The notes below the pieces were generated by a model. That model was given only the letters and a program-made list of their open reading frames with translations, had not been told where the DNA came from and did not search any database. This document shows, one piece after another, positions 28,901 to 37,015 of a stretch of 64,000 nucleotides of DNA; the stretch's first letter is position 1; every line of letters begins with the position of its first letter. This DNA comes from an uncultured Sunxiuqinia sp. Its GTDB lineage: Bacteria > Bacteroidota > Bacteroidia > Bacteroidales > Prolixibacteraceae. The stretch covers positions 62,001 through 126,000 of the forward strand of contig NZ_OY782767.1 of assembly GCF_963678245.1 (NCBI RefSeq), given 5' to 3'. Position numbers and translations under genes: made by a program.

Positions 28901-29323
28901 TCGTCGTTGCGGTATAAAAAACTGCTTTTAGATTTCACCTTTAACATTCGGTATGGTGCTAAAAAGTTGAATAACTCTTTACTCTTGGTTGAAAACAGTT
29001 TTGTAGTAACAAACATGGATCGCCGGGTGCTGGGTACACGTTGGGTAAAAGAAGGTGATATTACGGCATTCAAAAGTATTGCCGCCGATTATGCTACTTA
29101 TCCTAATGACCGCTTTGTATTTACCGAGAAAACGATTTCCTTGAGTAATGTGAGTCTAAATTACCAGTTCCCTCAAAAGCTAATTAAGCCTTTAAAAATT
29201 CAGCAGATGACCTTTGGCGCATCTATTGCCGATGTTTTTTATCTGTCGAACATCAAAACCGAACGAGGGATTGATTATCCATACGCAATTCGGCCTACTT
29301 TTAATTTATCGATGACTTTTTAA
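25949..29323 (+). CDS. SusC/RagA family TonB-dependent receptor with STN domain
   Basis: The 1124-residue outer-membrane receptor has in order a signal sequence (about 20-45), an STN signalling domain (about 50-115, MTVDLQNSNMKELIHFIEQ), a carboxypeptidase-regulatory-like domain (about 130-205, VKGKVVDKDGNPIPGVNVLL), a plug with SILKDASATAIYGSRGANGV near 333-352, and a 22-strand barrel to the C-terminal Phe. SusC-type proteins import bulky ligands with the SusD lid, powered by TonB. The STN domain marks it as a transducer for the sigma/FecR pair. The ligand could be peptide rather than glycan given the protease downstream. Confidence 0.96.
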   Translation: MKKTLLTSVFGFFRKHRKLLWMMRNLFVFLFVFSLQGHSSIFSQSRMTVDLQNSNMKELIHFIEQETSLGFLYDENLEDVPVSIHAENETIEKILEMAVENSELVYEIDHNIILIRKEARDEEAPDELEHLRRQVKGKVVDKDGNPIPGVNVLLLSLRQGVATDNIGTYSIYVNNDKAYELSFRYIGMEEQTITLNPKDVEEENLKTIVMQVKQSELSEVLVTGIFDRPKESFTGAATVVTKEQIKVSAKRNLLQTLANIDPSFDVQEQNNFGSDPNNQNLSIQIRGASSIPDVNNMQLAVRSQLNTPLFILDGFEVSLERVLDMNQNDVESVSILKDASATAIYGSRGANGVVVITSSRPPLGRLRVSYSAGVNLEVPDFSSYNLMNSTEKLAIEESAGLYSSDDVNKQLKLLQLYNTNKKAVTEGVSTDWLELPTRVGVGQYHRIGLGGGDAQFRYDMNLSYNQITGAMKGSKRDNINAGVTLQYLFKNIKFSNMLELGFNNAENSPYGQFSAYYQMNPYWRPYNEDGTPVKTFSSFGGQVKYNPLYDASLSSFSRSDYSSVRNQTTMTVNISPELKWDVGVGVTQLKGGTDYFRSPLAATYFQTAIDLMSRGSYTQGTRKESSYQASTTLSYGKTFGKHMLFLGANAQLMESHVENQSISVKGFTNQNLNDISNGISYSGSKPTFLETTTRNIGVTGNVNYSYDDRYFLDCSLRMDGASSFGSQNRFAPFYSVGAAWDASKESFFEDILPFIGQFKLRYSYGVTGSLNFTAYQALTTYKFNTDKHYNGIIGMNIMALGNEDLKWQNTFQHNFGVDISAFNGRLGVAVNYYNKFTDNLIGKAALPYSNGYTTYTENFGSVRNTGLDGQVSINALRIPEEQISWYIRLGAYHNTNVLEKLSEAIRKANEEYERQNFSGGTYYQYREGESLDELYVLKSPGVDPLTGEVLYEDPITHKVSLGANSVIRKIAVGNAQPKVNARVGSSLRYKKLLLDFTFNIRYGAKKLNNSLLLVENSFVVTNMDRRVLGTRWVKEGDITAFKSIAADYATYPNDRFVFTEKTISLSNVSLNYQFPQKLIKPLKIQQMTFGASIADVFYLSNIKTERGIDYPYAIRPTFNLSMTF

Positions 29324-29334
29324 TTAACCGAAGC

Positions 29335-30777
29335 ATGAAAAAATTATCTATTATATTAATTTTTCTATCTACACTAAGCCTTTGTTCGTGTGACGATTGG
29401 CTAACTGTAGAACCTAAAGATCAGGTGACCGCAAACAAAGCCTTTAGCGACCGTTCAGGTTTTTCGGCTGCCTTCTCCGGAATTTATCAACTTATGGAAC
29501 AAGCCTATTCGCCCGGTGGTTTTATGATGGGAGGAGGGACCGATTTGTTGGCCAATGTGTACACGGCTCCTGATCGCCGTTTTTCTCCTTTTCTGTACAC
29601 TTGTACCAACCATTCGTACGACGATTCCTATTTCGACTCAGGTTCGGGAGCAGCTTTCCTCGGTCTGTATAAAATTCTAGCCAATATTAATGAATTGCTA
29701 GAGCATATTGAAACCACAGATGTGTTAAAAGCTGAAGAACAAGCTATGATGGAAGGTGAGGCAAAAGCACTTCGAGCGCTAATTCAGTTCGATTTATGGC
29801 GCATTTATGGCTCTACACCAGCGACCTCGGCTCAAGCGTCGGAACTTGTTTTGCCTTATGTCATCGAAATGAAAAAAGACCGCATGACTTACTCGAATTA
29901 TGTTGAGTATTTCGATCTGTTAACAAAGGACTTGGAAGATGCTCGTACGATGATGCATGACAACGATCCGATTGTGAAGTACAGCAATTATGAGTTGAAC
30001 GGAAACTCCGAAATTGAAGAGTACGGAACTGAATTAAATTGGTATTATCGCCAAAACCGTATGAATTATTACGCTGTTTTAGGCTTGTCGGCCAGAGTAG
30101 CGTTGTGGATGGACGATAAAGAAAATGCTTTTGCTTTTGCCGAAGAAGTGGTGACGGCGGTTAATTCCGATGGTACTCCTAAATTTACCTTGGGATCGAG
30201 CAATAATATTGCTGTTGGCGACTTTGCCTTTTTTACTGAACATTTATTTGGTGTTGCGACTCCGGATTACGACGACAAAAGTTATAATGCGTACGAAGCT
30301 CATTGTGTTAATAATGAAAATAATATGCAAGATGAAGTTTATAAAAACTATACAACCGATTTACGCTATCGATTGCTGTTTACAACCATTTCGAATAATG
30401 CCTTAACATGGGGTGCAAAAGGGAGTTTAAAATATAGCAACATGTCGGAGAACGACCCGGGACCAAAAAACATCCCAATTATTCGTCTTTCCGAAATGTA
30501 TCTGATTCTTGTAGAGACTGCCCCTGAGTTGGCAAGCGCTCAAAGCTACTACACTACTTTTACCAATAGCCGTTTCGATGGCGACTTGCAACTAACTGAA
30601 TCGAACAGGCAGGATGCTGTTCTCGACCAGTATCTACGCGAGTTTTGGGCTGAAGGACAAATCTTTTATGCTTGGAAACGTTTGAATATGCCTACCCTTC
30701 CGGTAGCAGAAACAAGCATGAATGAAGATAAATACCGAGTGAGTTTACCAACTGGAGAAACCAATATTTCAATGTAG
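29335..30777 (+). CDS. SusD/RagB family surface lipoprotein
   Basis: The 480-residue lipoprotein has a lipobox LSTLSLCSC with acylated Cys near 18, then DDWLTVEPKDQVT, the typical start of mature SusD proteins. The helical TPR-like scaffold follows (EGEAKALRALIQFDLWRIYG, then NYYAVLGLSARVALWMDDKE), and FWAEGQIFYAWKRLN is a standard C-terminal block. SusD forms the lid over the SusC barrel and captures ligand. It starts 11 bases after susC. Confidence 0.95.
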   Translation: MKKLSIILIFLSTLSLCSCDDWLTVEPKDQVTANKAFSDRSGFSAAFSGIYQLMEQAYSPGGFMMGGGTDLLANVYTAPDRRFSPFLYTCTNHSYDDSYFDSGSGAAFLGLYKILANINELLEHIETTDVLKAEEQAMMEGEAKALRALIQFDLWRIYGSTPATSAQASELVLPYVIEMKKDRMTYSNYVEYFDLLTKDLEDARTMMHDNDPIVKYSNYELNGNSEIEEYGTELNWYYRQNRMNYYAVLGLSARVALWMDDKENAFAFAEEVVTAVNSDGTPKFTLGSSNNIAVGDFAFFTEHLFGVATPDYDDKSYNAYEAHCVNNENNMQDEVYKNYTTDLRYRLLFTTISNNALTWGAKGSLKYSNMSENDPGPKNIPIIRLSEMYLILVETAPELASAQSYYTTFTNSRFDGDLQLTESNRQDAVLDQYLREFWAEGQIFYAWKRLNMPTLPVAETSMNEDKYRVSLPTGETNISM

Positions 30778-30778
30778 T

Positions 30779-31579
30779 ATGAAGAATTTAAAACAATATA
30801 TTATTGCTATTTGTGCTTGCTGTTTGGTGTTATCGGCTTGCCAAAAAGATTATCCTGCTGTTTTCGAAGGAAAACCCTATGTACGCTTTCAGTCCGATGA
30901 AAACGAGTCAAATATTTATGTGCAGCAAATTTATTCAAACTTCTTTTTTCATGACGATGAAAGTCGCACTCGCGATACCGTTTATTTGTCGCTTGCTTCG
31001 GTTGGAGCAATTCCGAATAAAGATTTAAAAATCGATTTTGAAGCATTTGATAGCGATACAATGAGCTATCCGGAGCGTATTGAGGAAAATACTCTGATGG
31101 CTGAAGCAGGGAAGCATTATGTGTCTTTCGATTCGGAAGAAATGCAAAACCTGCTGATTTTTCATGGAGACATAATGCAAGACACAGTTCCGCTAATCGT
31201 TTTACGCGATCCGTCTATGAAAAACAATACCTATCGTTTGACAATTCGTTTAGCCACTACCGAAGATGCACAGGTTGCCGACCCTATAGAAAATAGGGTA
31301 GTTATTTATATTACCGATCGTGTAAGTAAACCATCGAATTGGAGTTTGTGGGATTTTGGTGCATATGGCGACGTAAAGATGGCTTTTATGATTCGAAATT
31401 CAGACTTAAAATGGACTGAAGAAGACATCGATAAGGTGTTGGAAGATTCTTTCTTGTATTCATACTATGTCTACAAGTTTAAAGAACTGCTGAAGAAAGA
31501 GAATGAAGCACTGGGCAGCGCAGGTCCGTTGCGCGAAGCTGACGGTACAGTGGTAAGTTTCGAACGGCCGAATTATTAA
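30779..31579 (+). CDS. DUF4843 surface lipoprotein
   Basis: The 266-residue protein has a lipobox VLSACQ (Cys near 21) and the DUF4843 opening FEGKPYVRFQ, with mostly beta structure after it. DUF4843 lipoproteins follow SusCD in many Bacteroidota loci; they are probably accessory surface proteins, and no activity is known. The gene begins one base after the susD stop and is certainly cotranscribed. Confidence 0.85.
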   Translation: MKNLKQYIIAICACCLVLSACQKDYPAVFEGKPYVRFQSDENESNIYVQQIYSNFFFHDDESRTRDTVYLSLASVGAIPNKDLKIDFEAFDSDTMSYPERIEENTLMAEAGKHYVSFDSEEMQNLLIFHGDIMQDTVPLIVLRDPSMKNNTYRLTIRLATTEDAQVADPIENRVVIYITDRVSKPSNWSLWDFGAYGDVKMAFMIRNSDLKWTEEDIDKVLEDSFLYSYYVYKFKELLKKENEALGSAGPLREADGTVVSFERPNY

Positions 31580-31597
31580 TCTCAAAAATTGAATGAT

Positions 31598-33226
31598 ATG
31601 CAAACAAAATATAAATTTCCATTTGGAATCTTGTTTTACGGCTTTGTCCTCTTGCTAGCCGTTTCCTGTACTGAAGATCCGGAGTATGTTAAGCCATTGC
31701 CGGATGTCGAGATTAATCTGGGTGAAATAAAAGATCTATACTATTACAATGAAGTGCTGAGTTTAAGTCCAACGATTACTTCTGGCAACCAGTCGGAGGA
31801 AGACTTTACCTACCATTGGTCGCTAATTAATGGCGATAATAGTATCGATCTTTCTAATGAACATGACTTGTCGATCACGCTCAATACTTTAGGTGCACAT
31901 ATTTTGTATTATGAGGTAACCAACAACAAAACAAGCCTAACCAGTTATGCTACGGCAACAATTATGGTTGAGTCGGTAACTAACCAGGGGTGGTACGTAT
32001 TAAAGGAGACCCAAAATGGTAATACTGATCTGGATGGTTTTTATCCAGGCGTAGATCTTCCTGAATACAATGTGATCGAAAAATGGTTGGGGGCTCCATT
32101 GGCAGGCGAACCCAAAGGCTTGGTATTCTCGCCAAGCTATAAATGGAAACCCGATTCTGCTAGTCAATATTCTTCGACAGCATGTATTATTCCGTTCAGC
32201 GAAGACGGTGGAATGGTTTACAATGTGAATACAGCTCTTCCGTTAGCAACATTAAACGACATGTTTTTTTTACAGCCCGATCAGGCGAACCGGAAAATTA
32301 GTTCGGTAATGGGTAACAGCGATAAAATTTTGTTGTCGATGGGGCAACGTGCGTATTCAATGAATTCTGGAAATCCTGCTTTTTTCCCTGGAATTGAGGG
32401 GGATTACGAACTGAGTAAGTATTACACCGTTGGTTCTTTTGGGAATACCTTGGCTTTCGACAAAAAGAATAAAAGTTTTGTAATGTTTTCCGAAGCGGGG
32501 TACGGAACTTCCGATACCATTGGTTATTTCAAAGATGTGTATGGCGAGTTTAACAATGGGGTCGAAATTTCGGTAACCCATATGAATGGCGATGTAGTTT
32601 TTTTAGAAAATACGGTGAGTGGATCGGGTTATTCATCGGTTGTTTACGCTTATGCACTGTTTCAGGAGGAGGGTGAACAGAATGATTTGAGTTTGTTGGG
32701 ACTCGACTATGATACGTTTGTAAAAGGGCTCTATTATTACTATCCAACACCAGGAGATTGGTCCGATTATACCGTTGTAGTTGCCGGCGAATACAATCCA
32801 ATTAACTTCCAACGAAGTCTTCCGGCTTCAACTTATGGTGAGTTAACTTCAGCTCGACATTATGTAATGAACAAAACAACTCCTATTCTCTATTTCGAGA
32901 AGGACAATAAAATTGGTTTGTACAATATATCAACTGAAGCATATAATCCCTCTTTTATCACCGATATTCCGACTGGAGAGGAAGTTACTTTTATGAAATA
33001 CATAAATTGCAGCTACCTGCCAAGTGATCCCGATTTTCAAGGGTTGGTGGTTGCGACTTATCAGTCGGCAAACAATACTTACCACATTTATCGTTATAAG
33101 TTGGAAGGGTTAAGCACTGTAAGCCGCGAAGAAGTGGTGTTATCCGGAACTGGTAAAGTGAACAAGGTGATGTATGTTTCAGCATCGTCGTACGAGTGGC
33201 AAATGGATCTGTATAAGTACAATTAA
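31598..33226 (+). CDS. PKD-like family surface lipoprotein
   Basis: The 542-residue protein has a signal with lipobox LLLAVSCTED and a PKD-like beta domain (about 35-130, with TYHWSLINGDNSIDLS), followed by a beta-rich C-terminal region that might form a propeller. It matches the PKD-like family that often follows SusD-DUF4843. The likely role is ligand binding at the cell surface. ATG 31598 is used; a TTG three codons earlier is less likely. Confidence 0.8.
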   Translation: MQTKYKFPFGILFYGFVLLLAVSCTEDPEYVKPLPDVEINLGEIKDLYYYNEVLSLSPTITSGNQSEEDFTYHWSLINGDNSIDLSNEHDLSITLNTLGAHILYYEVTNNKTSLTSYATATIMVESVTNQGWYVLKETQNGNTDLDGFYPGVDLPEYNVIEKWLGAPLAGEPKGLVFSPSYKWKPDSASQYSSTACIIPFSEDGGMVYNVNTALPLATLNDMFFLQPDQANRKISSVMGNSDKILLSMGQRAYSMNSGNPAFFPGIEGDYELSKYYTVGSFGNTLAFDKKNKSFVMFSEAGYGTSDTIGYFKDVYGEFNNGVEISVTHMNGDVVFLENTVSGSGYSSVVYAYALFQEEGEQNDLSLLGLDYDTFVKGLYYYYPTPGDWSDYTVVVAGEYNPINFQRSLPASTYGELTSARHYVMNKTTPILYFEKDNKIGLYNISTEAYNPSFITDIPTGEEVTFMKYINCSYLPSDPDFQGLVVATYQSANNTYHIYRYKLEGLSTVSREEVVLSGTGKVNKVMYVSASSYEWQMDLYKYN

Positions 33227-33236
33227 TTCAATTAAA

Positions 33237-33755
33237 ATGAAAAAAGTTATTTTAACCTTAATGGTAATGTTATGCCTGTTTGTTTCTGGTGTAAATGCAC
33301 AGAACGATAGCGATTCTAAAACTCCAACGGTTTTGAAAACAGGCGATGTTTGTCCCGATTTTTCAATTGAGGATATCGAGGAGAATCCAAGAAGTTTGCG
33401 CGATTTTAAAGGGAAATATTTGTTTATCGATGTGTGGGCTAGCTGGTGTCATCCCTGTATCGACCAGCAACCATTTTTGAAAAAAATGGCTGAAGAACTG
33501 AAGAACAAGAACATTGTTTTTTTAAGCCTGTCGATTGATGATGCAAAGTGGCGATGGCAGGGTGCAGTGCAGGGCTATCATTTCGAAGGTATTCAATGGC
33601 ATGTACAAAACAAAGATTTTGAGGCTGCCTTCGGTATTGATCGCATTCCTCGATGTATTGTCCTCGACCCAGATGGTAAGGTTGTTGACCCTAGCGTCTC
33701 TCGGCCATCTGATCCAAAAACAAAAGAATTTTTACTACAGCTTAAAGGGATATAA
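33237..33755 (+). CDS. Exported thioredoxin-like (TlpA-type) protein
   Basis: From ATG 33237 the product is 172 residues with a signal peptide ending at VNAQ (about residue 22) and a TlpA/ResA-type thioredoxin fold. The redox site is WASWCHPCIDQQP, a CHPC pair. It probably acts as a disulfide reductase in the periplasm. The frame is open further upstream but overlaps the PKD gene, and the ATG chosen gives a clean signal peptide. It sits 18 bases before a second TlpA-type gene. Confidence 0.9.
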   Translation: MKKVILTLMVMLCLFVSGVNAQNDSDSKTPTVLKTGDVCPDFSIEDIEENPRSLRDFKGKYLFIDVWASWCHPCIDQQPFLKKMAEELKNKNIVFLSLSIDDAKWRWQGAVQGYHFEGIQWHVQNKDFEAAFGIDRIPRCIVLDPDGKVVDPSVSRPSDPKTKEFLLQLKGI

Positions 33756-33773
33756 AATTTAAAAAATTAGAAC

Positions 33774-34940
33774 ATGAAATTAGTAAACGTGAAAAGGAGT
33801 ATTGCTGTCGCATTACTGGCAATCGTATCGATGTCAAACATACAGTTAGCTAATGCCGACGAAGTAGGGAAATATAAAGTTCGTATTAAACTGGATAATA
33901 TCAGTAAGGAAGCGGAAGCCTATCTTGGATATAAGGATGGCGGAACAGTTAGAATGGACACGGCTCATTTGAATGTAAATAATGAGTTCGTTTTCGAAGG
34001 AGATATTCCTGCAGTTAACCGCGCATTTTTGACATTAGCTCACGAAAAAACTGATCCAACAGTTGCACCGAATCCTTCGGATGGTATTCCTGTTTATCTT
34101 GAAGAAGGAATTTTGTTGATAAGTGAAAGCGACTCATTGATTCATGCTAAAATTAGCGGAACCAAAACCAATGAGATACAAGCGAAACTTTCAGCCATTT
34201 CGGAATCATTCGAGGAACGTACAGCCGAATTGAAAGCCGCATATAATAAGGCGCTGGAAGAAAATGATCAGAAAAAAGTGGCTGACATTACAACGGATTT
34301 TGAACAACTGATGGCAGAGGTAAAAATGGCTGAACAGAAATTTGTAATGGCGCATCCTGATTCTGAAGCTAGCTTAGATTGGTTGCGCAGCAATGTTAAC
34401 GTTATCCAAGAGCGTAAACTTGCTGGCGAAATTTTCAACAACCTTTCCGATCGGGTTAAGAAAACAGCTGCCGGAGTTATCTATTCGAACATTTTAAAAC
34501 AAACAAAACCTGCCGATATTGGTTTTGAGGCTCCTGATATTGCTGCCAAACAGCCTAATGGCGAAAGCCTGAGTCTGCGCTCGTTGCGTGGGAAATATGT
34601 GTTGCTTGACTTCTGGGCTTCATGGTGCGGTCCTTGCCGTCGCGAAAATCCAAATTTGGTTCGTGCTTATAACAAATTTAAAGACAAAAAATTCACCATA
34701 CTTGGGTACTCGCTTGATGGAGGTAACAATGCATTAAAAGCTTGGGGGGATGCGATAGAAAAAGATGGTTTGGTTTGGAATCAGATTTCAGATTTGTCCG
34801 GTTGGAATAGCTTAGGAGTGCAGTTGTATGGGATTAATAGCGTTCCCTCTAATTTTTTAATTGATCCGGAAGGAAAAATTATAGCGAAAAATCTTCGCGG
34901 AGAAGAGCTCGAGGAAAAACTAAAAGAAATTTTAAACTAA
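33774..34940 (+). CDS. TlpA-family disulfide reductase with DUF4369-like N-terminal domain
   Basis: The 388-residue protein has a signal peptide (about 1-28), a beta-rich DUF4369-like domain (about 33-130), a helical linker rich in Glu and Lys (about 135-200), and a C-terminal thioredoxin domain with FWASWCGPCRRENP (CGPC, near residue 282) and NSVPSNFLIDPEGKI, which carries the cis-proline. This layout is common in Bacteroidota periplasmic reductases. A second reductase beside another thioredoxin suggests the imported ligand contains disulfides. Confidence 0.92.
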   Translation: MKLVNVKRSIAVALLAIVSMSNIQLANADEVGKYKVRIKLDNISKEAEAYLGYKDGGTVRMDTAHLNVNNEFVFEGDIPAVNRAFLTLAHEKTDPTVAPNPSDGIPVYLEEGILLISESDSLIHAKISGTKTNEIQAKLSAISESFEERTAELKAAYNKALEENDQKKVADITTDFEQLMAEVKMAEQKFVMAHPDSEASLDWLRSNVNVIQERKLAGEIFNNLSDRVKKTAAGVIYSNILKQTKPADIGFEAPDIAAKQPNGESLSLRSLRGKYVLLDFWASWCGPCRRENPNLVRAYNKFKDKKFTILGYSLDGGNNALKAWGDAIEKDGLVWNQISDLSGWNSLGVQLYGINSVPSNFLIDPEGKIIAKNLRGEELEEKLKEILN

Positions 34941-34944
34941 CGGG

Positions 34945-35829
34945 ATGAATAGAAAGATTATTTTGGCTTTTTTTGCTGCACTTATTTTTTTTGCTGCTCA
35001 AGCGCAAACCAAAGCGCGATTTGTAGAATACGCCAGTTTGCCCGAGCAAATAATGACCAGTTTGATAGAAGCGCAGGCCGAACAGCCTTACGCTTCACTC
35101 GAAAGTTTGCGTGCCATCAGTGCAAAAGCATTGGACTCGAAGAGCTTGGAGTTAAAAGATTTTGCTAAACCGGCAAAGAAAACAATGTCGGCTCCTGAAT
35201 TGGTTTCTTCAGTAAGAGAAGGTTCGTTGATGGTTTGTAAATACAAACGTGGTTTTGGTGCTTACGATGACTTTATTCTTGTTGGAGCAACAGCTGTAGC
35301 GATTAGTGATGATGGTTTGTGTGTTACCAACTATCATGTGATGCAGGCTATTGTAGACCAAGGGCAAGGAATGAACCCACAGGACAGTTTGATGTTTGTA
35401 GCTGACTTGAATGGGAAGACCTATGAGATAGAACGTGTATTAGCTTACAACCAAACTGCTGATTTAGCTGTACTTAAGGTTGATACCAATAAAAGCAAGT
35501 TAAGCGCTTTTAAACTGGGTGACGATGCGGTAGTAGGACAGCATGTAAATACTCTGACACATCCGGAAGGAATGCCTTTTTACTATTCTGAGGGAGTTGT
35601 GGCTTGCAATGCTACTTACGATGGAGATCAATGGGAAAACCGTACCGAAATTACAGCCGACTTTGGTGTTGGCTCCAGTGGTGGTCCTGTATTCGACGAT
35701 TATGGTAATTTAGTTGCTATTGTGTCATCAACGCAAGGGGTTTATGCTGAAAATCAACAGGGACGCGATCTGCAAATGGTTATCAAAATGACTATTCCGG
35801 TTAGTTCGTTGAAACGGCTACTGCAATAG
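34945..35829 (+). CDS. Exported trypsin-like serine protease
   Basis: The 294-residue protein has a signal peptide ending at AQAQ (about residue 21), a helical pro-region or linker (22-90), and a chymotrypsin-fold domain with the triad visible as His in TNYHV (near 132), Asp in TADLAVLKV (near 173) and Ser in GVGSSGGPV (near 251). No PDZ domain follows, unlike DegP/HtrA. It could process proteins outside the inner membrane for uptake by the SusCD pair, or mature the locus's own proteins. It is the last gene of the locus, five bases after the TlpA gene. Confidence 0.9.
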   Translation: MNRKIILAFFAALIFFAAQAQTKARFVEYASLPEQIMTSLIEAQAEQPYASLESLRAISAKALDSKSLELKDFAKPAKKTMSAPELVSSVREGSLMVCKYKRGFGAYDDFILVGATAVAISDDGLCVTNYHVMQAIVDQGQGMNPQDSLMFVADLNGKTYEIERVLAYNQTADLAVLKVDTNKSKLSAFKLGDDAVVGQHVNTLTHPEGMPFYYSEGVVACNATYDGDQWENRTEITADFGVGSSGGPVFDDYGNLVAIVSSTQGVYAENQQGRDLQMVIKMTIPVSSLKRLLQ

Positions 35830-35981
35830 CAATATTGATTCTTTTATGATTTTAACTCCATTGCTATAGATTATCTTGTTCTTACTGGTTAATGGACATA
35901 GCTTATCAAAGAACGCTAAAGTAGTGTGTATGTTTTAGTGGAATTCGGCTATATAGCGTAATACAAATACGACTTATATTG

Positions 35982-36017
35982 CATCCCGGCTCTTTATGTG
36001 GCTGGGATGTTTTTTTT
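35982..36017 (+). terminator. Terminator of the SusCD-protease operon
   Basis: CATCCCGGC pairs with GCTGGGATG (one G-T pair) and is followed by eight T. It lies about 150 bases after the protease stop; the stretch from 35830 to 36211 otherwise shows no gene. Confidence 0.85.
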
Positions 36018-36211
36018 ATAGTAATTTTGCTCGTAATCCTCGTTGTTTGCAGTCTTATGGTTATTGTTCTCAGGGTCTTAAGTTGATTCTTTATTGTTTC
36101 ATAAACCACTTGTAGGTGGCAATCTCATTTGAGACGATCTTGATTTCTGCGTTACAAAAATAAGCGAAATCTGATCTTAACATGTATCTAATGTTACAAA
36201 TCAACGAAATG

Positions 36212-37015
36212 TTAGTTGCTATAGGTGTGTACGCTATTTTTAGCTGTTGGCAAGTAATTCACCCCAAACCAACAAACCAGCAATAACGCAAAAGCTATCA
36301 AAAGGATCCACATAGCCTGTTCGTTTCGTTTTATGTGTTCATACCGATGATGAATGTAGATCAGGTATGCGGTCCATGTAATAAAAGCCCAGGTTTCTTT
36401 GGGATCCCAAGTCCAGTAATGTCCCCAGGCTTCCTTCGCCCAAAGTGCGCCAAAGAGCAACCCCATGGTTAAAAATAAAAAGCCCAGGTACACGAAATTA
36501 TCTGCAAGAGATGGAAGTGTTTGCCAAGTTCTATTACGATAATTTTGATAGATGGCTTTTAGAGCTACTAAGCTTGAAGCCGCCAACAAGGCATAAGCAA
36601 ACATGTAAACGATAACATGCGGAATAAACCAAACACTTTGCAGTGCCGGCATTAGGCTTTTATCGTGTGTTTCAGGGTTTAAATAGTTGATGACAAGAAA
36701 CAGCCCTCCCATGAACAGGCTGTAAGCTAACAGCCATTTATATTTCCAGCGTGCAAAACTTACCAGCCCAATTGCTGGTAATAGCAAGGAATACCATAAA
36801 CGGGTTTCTCCCAAGGTCCGCATGGGCGGACGGTCAATTTTTGTCCATAAAATAACGATGAATAATGACAGACTCAAAATTCCACCGAAAGCCAGAAGAG
36901 ACGGTAGGTATTTTTGTATTGATTTATCTGTAGACCGCAGAAATAAGCTACCGACGCTTGCCAACCAAAAGAACAAGCAGATAACAACATAAACATCAAA
37001 ATTAATCCATCCCAT
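36212..37015 (-). CDS. ccsA: System II cytochrome c biogenesis protein CcsA
   Basis: From ATG 37015 the product is 267 residues with about eight membrane segments and the tryptophan-rich haem-handling motif GHYWTWDPKETWAF near residues 199-212. CcsA with CcsB/ResB moves haem out and attaches it to apocytochromes c. The start overlaps the ccsB stop in TAATG, so translation is coupled. It is the last gene of the nrf operon, where NrfH and NrfA together need nine haems; a dedicated haem lyase for the unusual CxxCK haem site of NrfA is a known arrangement. Confidence 0.93.
   Translation of the reverse strand: MGWINFDVYVVICLFFWLASVGSLFLRSTDKSIQKYLPSLLAFGGILSLSLFIVILWTKIDRPPMRTLGETRLWYSLLLPAIGLVSFARWKYKWLLAYSLFMGGLFLVINYLNPETHDKSLMPALQSVWFIPHVIVYMFAYALLAASSLVALKAIYQNYRNRTWQTLPSLADNFVYLGFLFLTMGLLFGALWAKEAWGHYWTWDPKETWAFITWTAYLIYIHHRYEHIKRNEQAMWILLIAFALLLVCWFGVNYLPTAKNSVHTYSN

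Noticed and set aside
36150-36205. GTTACAA half-sites near 36152 and 36192 as further CRP/FNR operators
   Set aside because: Neither has a matching second arm at a four-base spacing, and they lie downstream of ccsA rather than before a gene start.
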